A program made the position numbers and the translations under genes. A model generated the notes under the pieces. That model did no database searches, had not been told where the DNA came from, and saw only the letters and a list, made by a program, of their open reading frames with translations. From an uncultured Cohaesibacter sp. (GTDB lineage: Bacteria > Pseudomonadota > Alphaproteobacteria > Rhizobiales > Cohaesibacteraceae), in contig NZ_OY762934.1 in assembly GCF_963667045.1 (NCBI RefSeq), positions 2,225,501 to 2,289,500 of the forward strand: a stretch of DNA of 64,000 nt, written 5' to 3'. Positions 62,331 to 64,000 of the stretch are shown one piece after another. Numbering within the stretch: the stretch's first letter is position 1; each line of letters starts with the position of its first letter.

Positions 62331-62745
62331 GGCTTTAGCTCGCGCGTTTCCAGAGAACACGAGATCAAGGCGCGCATTCCGCGCAATGCCTTCATCCCTC
62401 ATATTTCTGAAACGGAGTAGCCAGATAAATCAGGCGAAGTTTTTTTAATTTTTATTTAGGAAAATTTTGCCCAATACTTATTTCCCCTAGGAACAATTTG
62501 CCTATCTATGTAATTTTGAATTTTTACTTAAATATTATTAAATATAATTTTTCCGTTTTACACACAGACATCGACACAAATACAATATAAAGCCAAATCA
62601 AGCCGGTTCTTCAGCAATTCAACAACAAAGACAATTGATGGATATTTTGCAAAAGGCAACCCGTCCATTACCCAGATCCAGCGATCCCTGACATATCAGG
62701 ATGATCAGCCACATGGCCGCCTTCAGCAACCTGTGAGCTTCTGAT
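62331..62745. other. AT-rich intergenic region upstream of flgD
   Basis: About 415 bases without a gene. From 62435 to 62600 the sequence is strikingly AT-rich compared with the surrounding DNA, with T and A runs. It should contain the minus-strand flgD operon promoter. I did not find a convincing sigma-28 or sigma-54 motif. The high AT content could also reflect nucleoid-protein binding. Confidence 0.5.
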
Positions 62746-62991
62746 CTATTCCTTGATCTTGGACATGATGCGATTGACAAGCGAGGCTGGCGCTTTGGGG
62801 GCTGGGGCAGCCTTGGCCAGTTTTGACAAGCTCGCGGCGAAGCGCAAGCTCAGTTGCGCCTCTTCCGATTGGTCCAGAAGAGCAAGAGCCAGGCTCGATT
62901 GCTCTTCCGGCCATTGGGTTAGATCCGGGCCATATTGATCCAGCAGCTCCTCGAAGCGCTCAATCGACATATACCCTTCGGACTTGGCCAT
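62746..62991 (-). CDS. Hypothetical 81-residue protein
   Basis: I do not recognise a named family. The pattern MSIERFEELLDQYGPDLTQW, then PEEQSSLALALLDQSEEAQL recalls small alphaproteobacterial proteins with an RFxxLLxxYGxDxxxWPxxE core, often encoded next to sigma-factor or envelope genes. The second half is helical with an Ala/Pro stretch (KAAPAPKAPASL). It follows fliS by 54 bases on the same strand. ATG 62991 has AGGGCG upstream; ATG 62970 is an alternative. Confidence 0.6.
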   Translation of the reverse strand: MAKSEGYMSIERFEELLDQYGPDLTQWPEEQSSLALALLDQSEEAQLSLRFAASLSKLAKAAPAPKAPASLVNRIMSKIKE

Positions 62992-63045
62992 GATCGCCCT
63001 ATCATTGACTGGACCACCATGCCTTCAGGCCTGACTATCCAGATG

Positions 63046-63498
63046 CTATCCCGCTTCAGCGGCAATCTGTTCAGTCCCCTGATCTAAAATCCCACCGATA
63101 ACAGTGTCAATGCTTCGTTGCTGCATTCTTGCCATTTCTGCCCATGCATTACGCAATTCCAGGATACCGCTCGCCAAAGTCGCATATCTTTGAATTGCAT
63201 CATCCCGTCCATAAGCATTGTGCAGGGCGAAGATATTGCTGGTATACATGTCGATGAACTGCTGCCCCATTTGCGGATCCGGCTCAAGGCGAACATTCTG
63301 CCGCAGCCCGCTCAGGATCTTTGAGGCATGCACCACGCGACCAAAGGCGCTCTCGAATTCCTTGCGCTTGAGATAATAGGCAGTCAACACGATGGCGTTG
63401 ACAGCTTCATCAAGCAGCATAGCAACCGCCTTCACGGGTGAAACAGCCGTGTTTGCCGTTCTGTATGCGCTAATGGCGCGACTTTGCGCATAACTCAT
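63046..63498 (-). CDS. fliS: Flagellar export chaperone FliS
   Basis: Flagellin chaperone of 150 residues that keeps flagellin unfolded before secretion. The N-terminus MSYAQSRAISAYRTANTAVS and SPVKAVAMLLDEAVNAIVLT, then FGRVVHASKILSGLRQNVRL, and DMYTSNIFALHNAYGRDDAI, are the FliS pattern, with W at the end of a late helix (LELRNAWAEM). ATG 63498 has GGAGAC upstream and follows the fliD stop immediately, so the pair is coupled; the frame is open to 63561 within fliD. Confidence 0.88.
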   Translation of the reverse strand: MSYAQSRAISAYRTANTAVSPVKAVAMLLDEAVNAIVLTAYYLKRKEFESAFGRVVHASKILSGLRQNVRLEPDPQMGQQFIDMYTSNIFALHNAYGRDDAIQRYATLASGILELRNAWAEMARMQQRSIDTVIGGILDQGTEQIAAEAG

Positions 63499-63499
63499 A

Positions 63500-64000
63500 T
63501 TATTTGTCTCCAGAGTTGAGAATTGCGTCCAGATAGTCCAGCGAGCTCTGAGCCTGCTCAATCGCGGCTTGGTAGGACGAATAGAGGGTCGTTAGACGCG
63601 CTTCATAGGCATCCACGGTTTTCATGAAGTCCTTGTATTCGGTTTCGTAATCTTCATTCTGCTCTTTTAGCGAGGCAATCTTTTCCGTCAGAAGCCCGGT
63701 GTCTTCATCTGTATAGGTGGTCAGAGTCTGAAAGAGCCGCTCGGCAAGGCCAGTAGAGCTGGTAAATTGGATGGTGGCGTCTTGGTCACCTGTGTAGACG
63801 AATGTAATGCCTTCGTATTCGGTCCCCTCAACGCCAATAATGCGCGATCCGTCGACTTCAAACAGCCCAGAACTACCGCCCACGGTGACCCCGGTCATGC
63901 TCCCGTTTTCATCAACGGTAATGTCCAGATCCAGATCCGCAGGCATGTTTGCGTTGCGGCGCAAAACGACAAGGTCAGAAGAACTGGTTTCATACTGGAA
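63500..64000 (-). CDS. fliD: Flagellar filament cap protein FliD, C-terminal part
   Basis: The last 166 residues of the filament cap protein; the frame is open at the right window edge (first residues FQYETSSSDLVVLRRNANMP). The C-terminal coiled coil is typical: GLAERLFQTLTTYTDEDTGL, LTEKIASLKEQNEDYETEYK, then YEARLTTLYSSYQAAIEQAQ and SSLDYLDAILNSGDK. Its association with fliS supports this identity. The full protein would continue upstream beyond 64000. Confidence 0.85.
   Translation of the reverse strand, partial: FQYETSSSDLVVLRRNANMPADLDLDITVDENGSMTGVTVGGSSGLFEVDGSRIIGVEGTEYEGITFVYTGDQDATIQFTSSTGLAERLFQTLTTYTDEDTGLLTEKIASLKEQNEDYETEYKDFMKTVDAYEARLTTLYSSYQAAIEQAQSSLDYLDAILNSGDK

Noticed and set aside
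1-64000. tRNA/rRNA genes, CRISPR arrays, insertion sequences, prophage
   Set aside because: None recognised on reading both strands; no transposase or phage structural protein appears, and the only integrase-like segment is the regulator extension at 42523.

Overview
The window looks like a chromosomal segment of a GC-rich (roughly 58-60%) marine alphaproteobacterium, probably in Hyphomicrobiales and possibly near Cohaesibacter. This rests on three TRAP/ABC-rich catabolic islands, a BhcC-type hydroxyaspartate aldolase, a hydroxyproline cluster and alphaproteobacterial regulator families. The taxonomic guess is inference; no rRNA or tRNA is present to anchor it. I saw no IS element, prophage or CRISPR array.

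Layout. 1-2.9 kb: an EmrAB-type efflux operon (MFS pump cut by the window edge, HlyD adaptor, MarR regulator). 3.3-7 kb: a Tat-exported amidohydrolase, the decayed end of a QuiC-like gene, and a GNAT-RLAN-ATP-grasp fusion. 7.1-18.5 kb: an eight-gene minus-strand operon (family 5 SBP, two permeases, two ATPases, a BNR/sialidase-fold protein, a DUF1537 kinase, a DapA-family lyase). It sits behind a near-perfect sigma-54 promoter and faces a PrpR-type sigma-54 activator; its substrate is unknown, and I consider it the most novel system here. 18.5-19.7 kb: a BhcC-like 3-hydroxy-D-aspartate aldolase. 19.9-26.7 kb: hexuronate use (uxuA diverging from gntR-dctPQM-uxuB). 26.8-34.2 kb: a histidine phosphatase, a TetR/RND efflux system and an MFS protein. 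34.3-39 kb: a PPP-type phosphoesterase diverging from an ABC importer, with a Pho-box-like site between them. 39.1-43.5 kb: a second TRAP transporter diverging from a TetR regulator that carries an unusual N-terminal extension. 43.8-46.1 kb: a broken SnoaL-like gene, DoxX, and a CobW GTPase.

46.2-55.9 kb is a hydroxyproline catabolic island: GntR regulator, hydroxyproline 2-epimerase, proline-iminopeptidase-like hydrolase, M24 aminopeptidase, pyrroline-4-hydroxy-2-carboxylate deaminase, Ldh-type reductase, ketoglutarate-semialdehyde dehydrogenase and D-amino acid (D-hydroxyproline) dehydrogenase. Together they would convert Hyp-containing peptides to 2-oxoglutarate. A 19-20 bp operator-like sequence recurs at three promoters in the island.

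56-64 kb: an inositol-monophosphatase-family gene, then minus-strand flagellar genes (flgD, flgE, an unknown 87-residue gene, flgN-like, flgK, flgL; and fliD, fliS, an unknown 81-residue gene). The fliD gene runs off the right edge.
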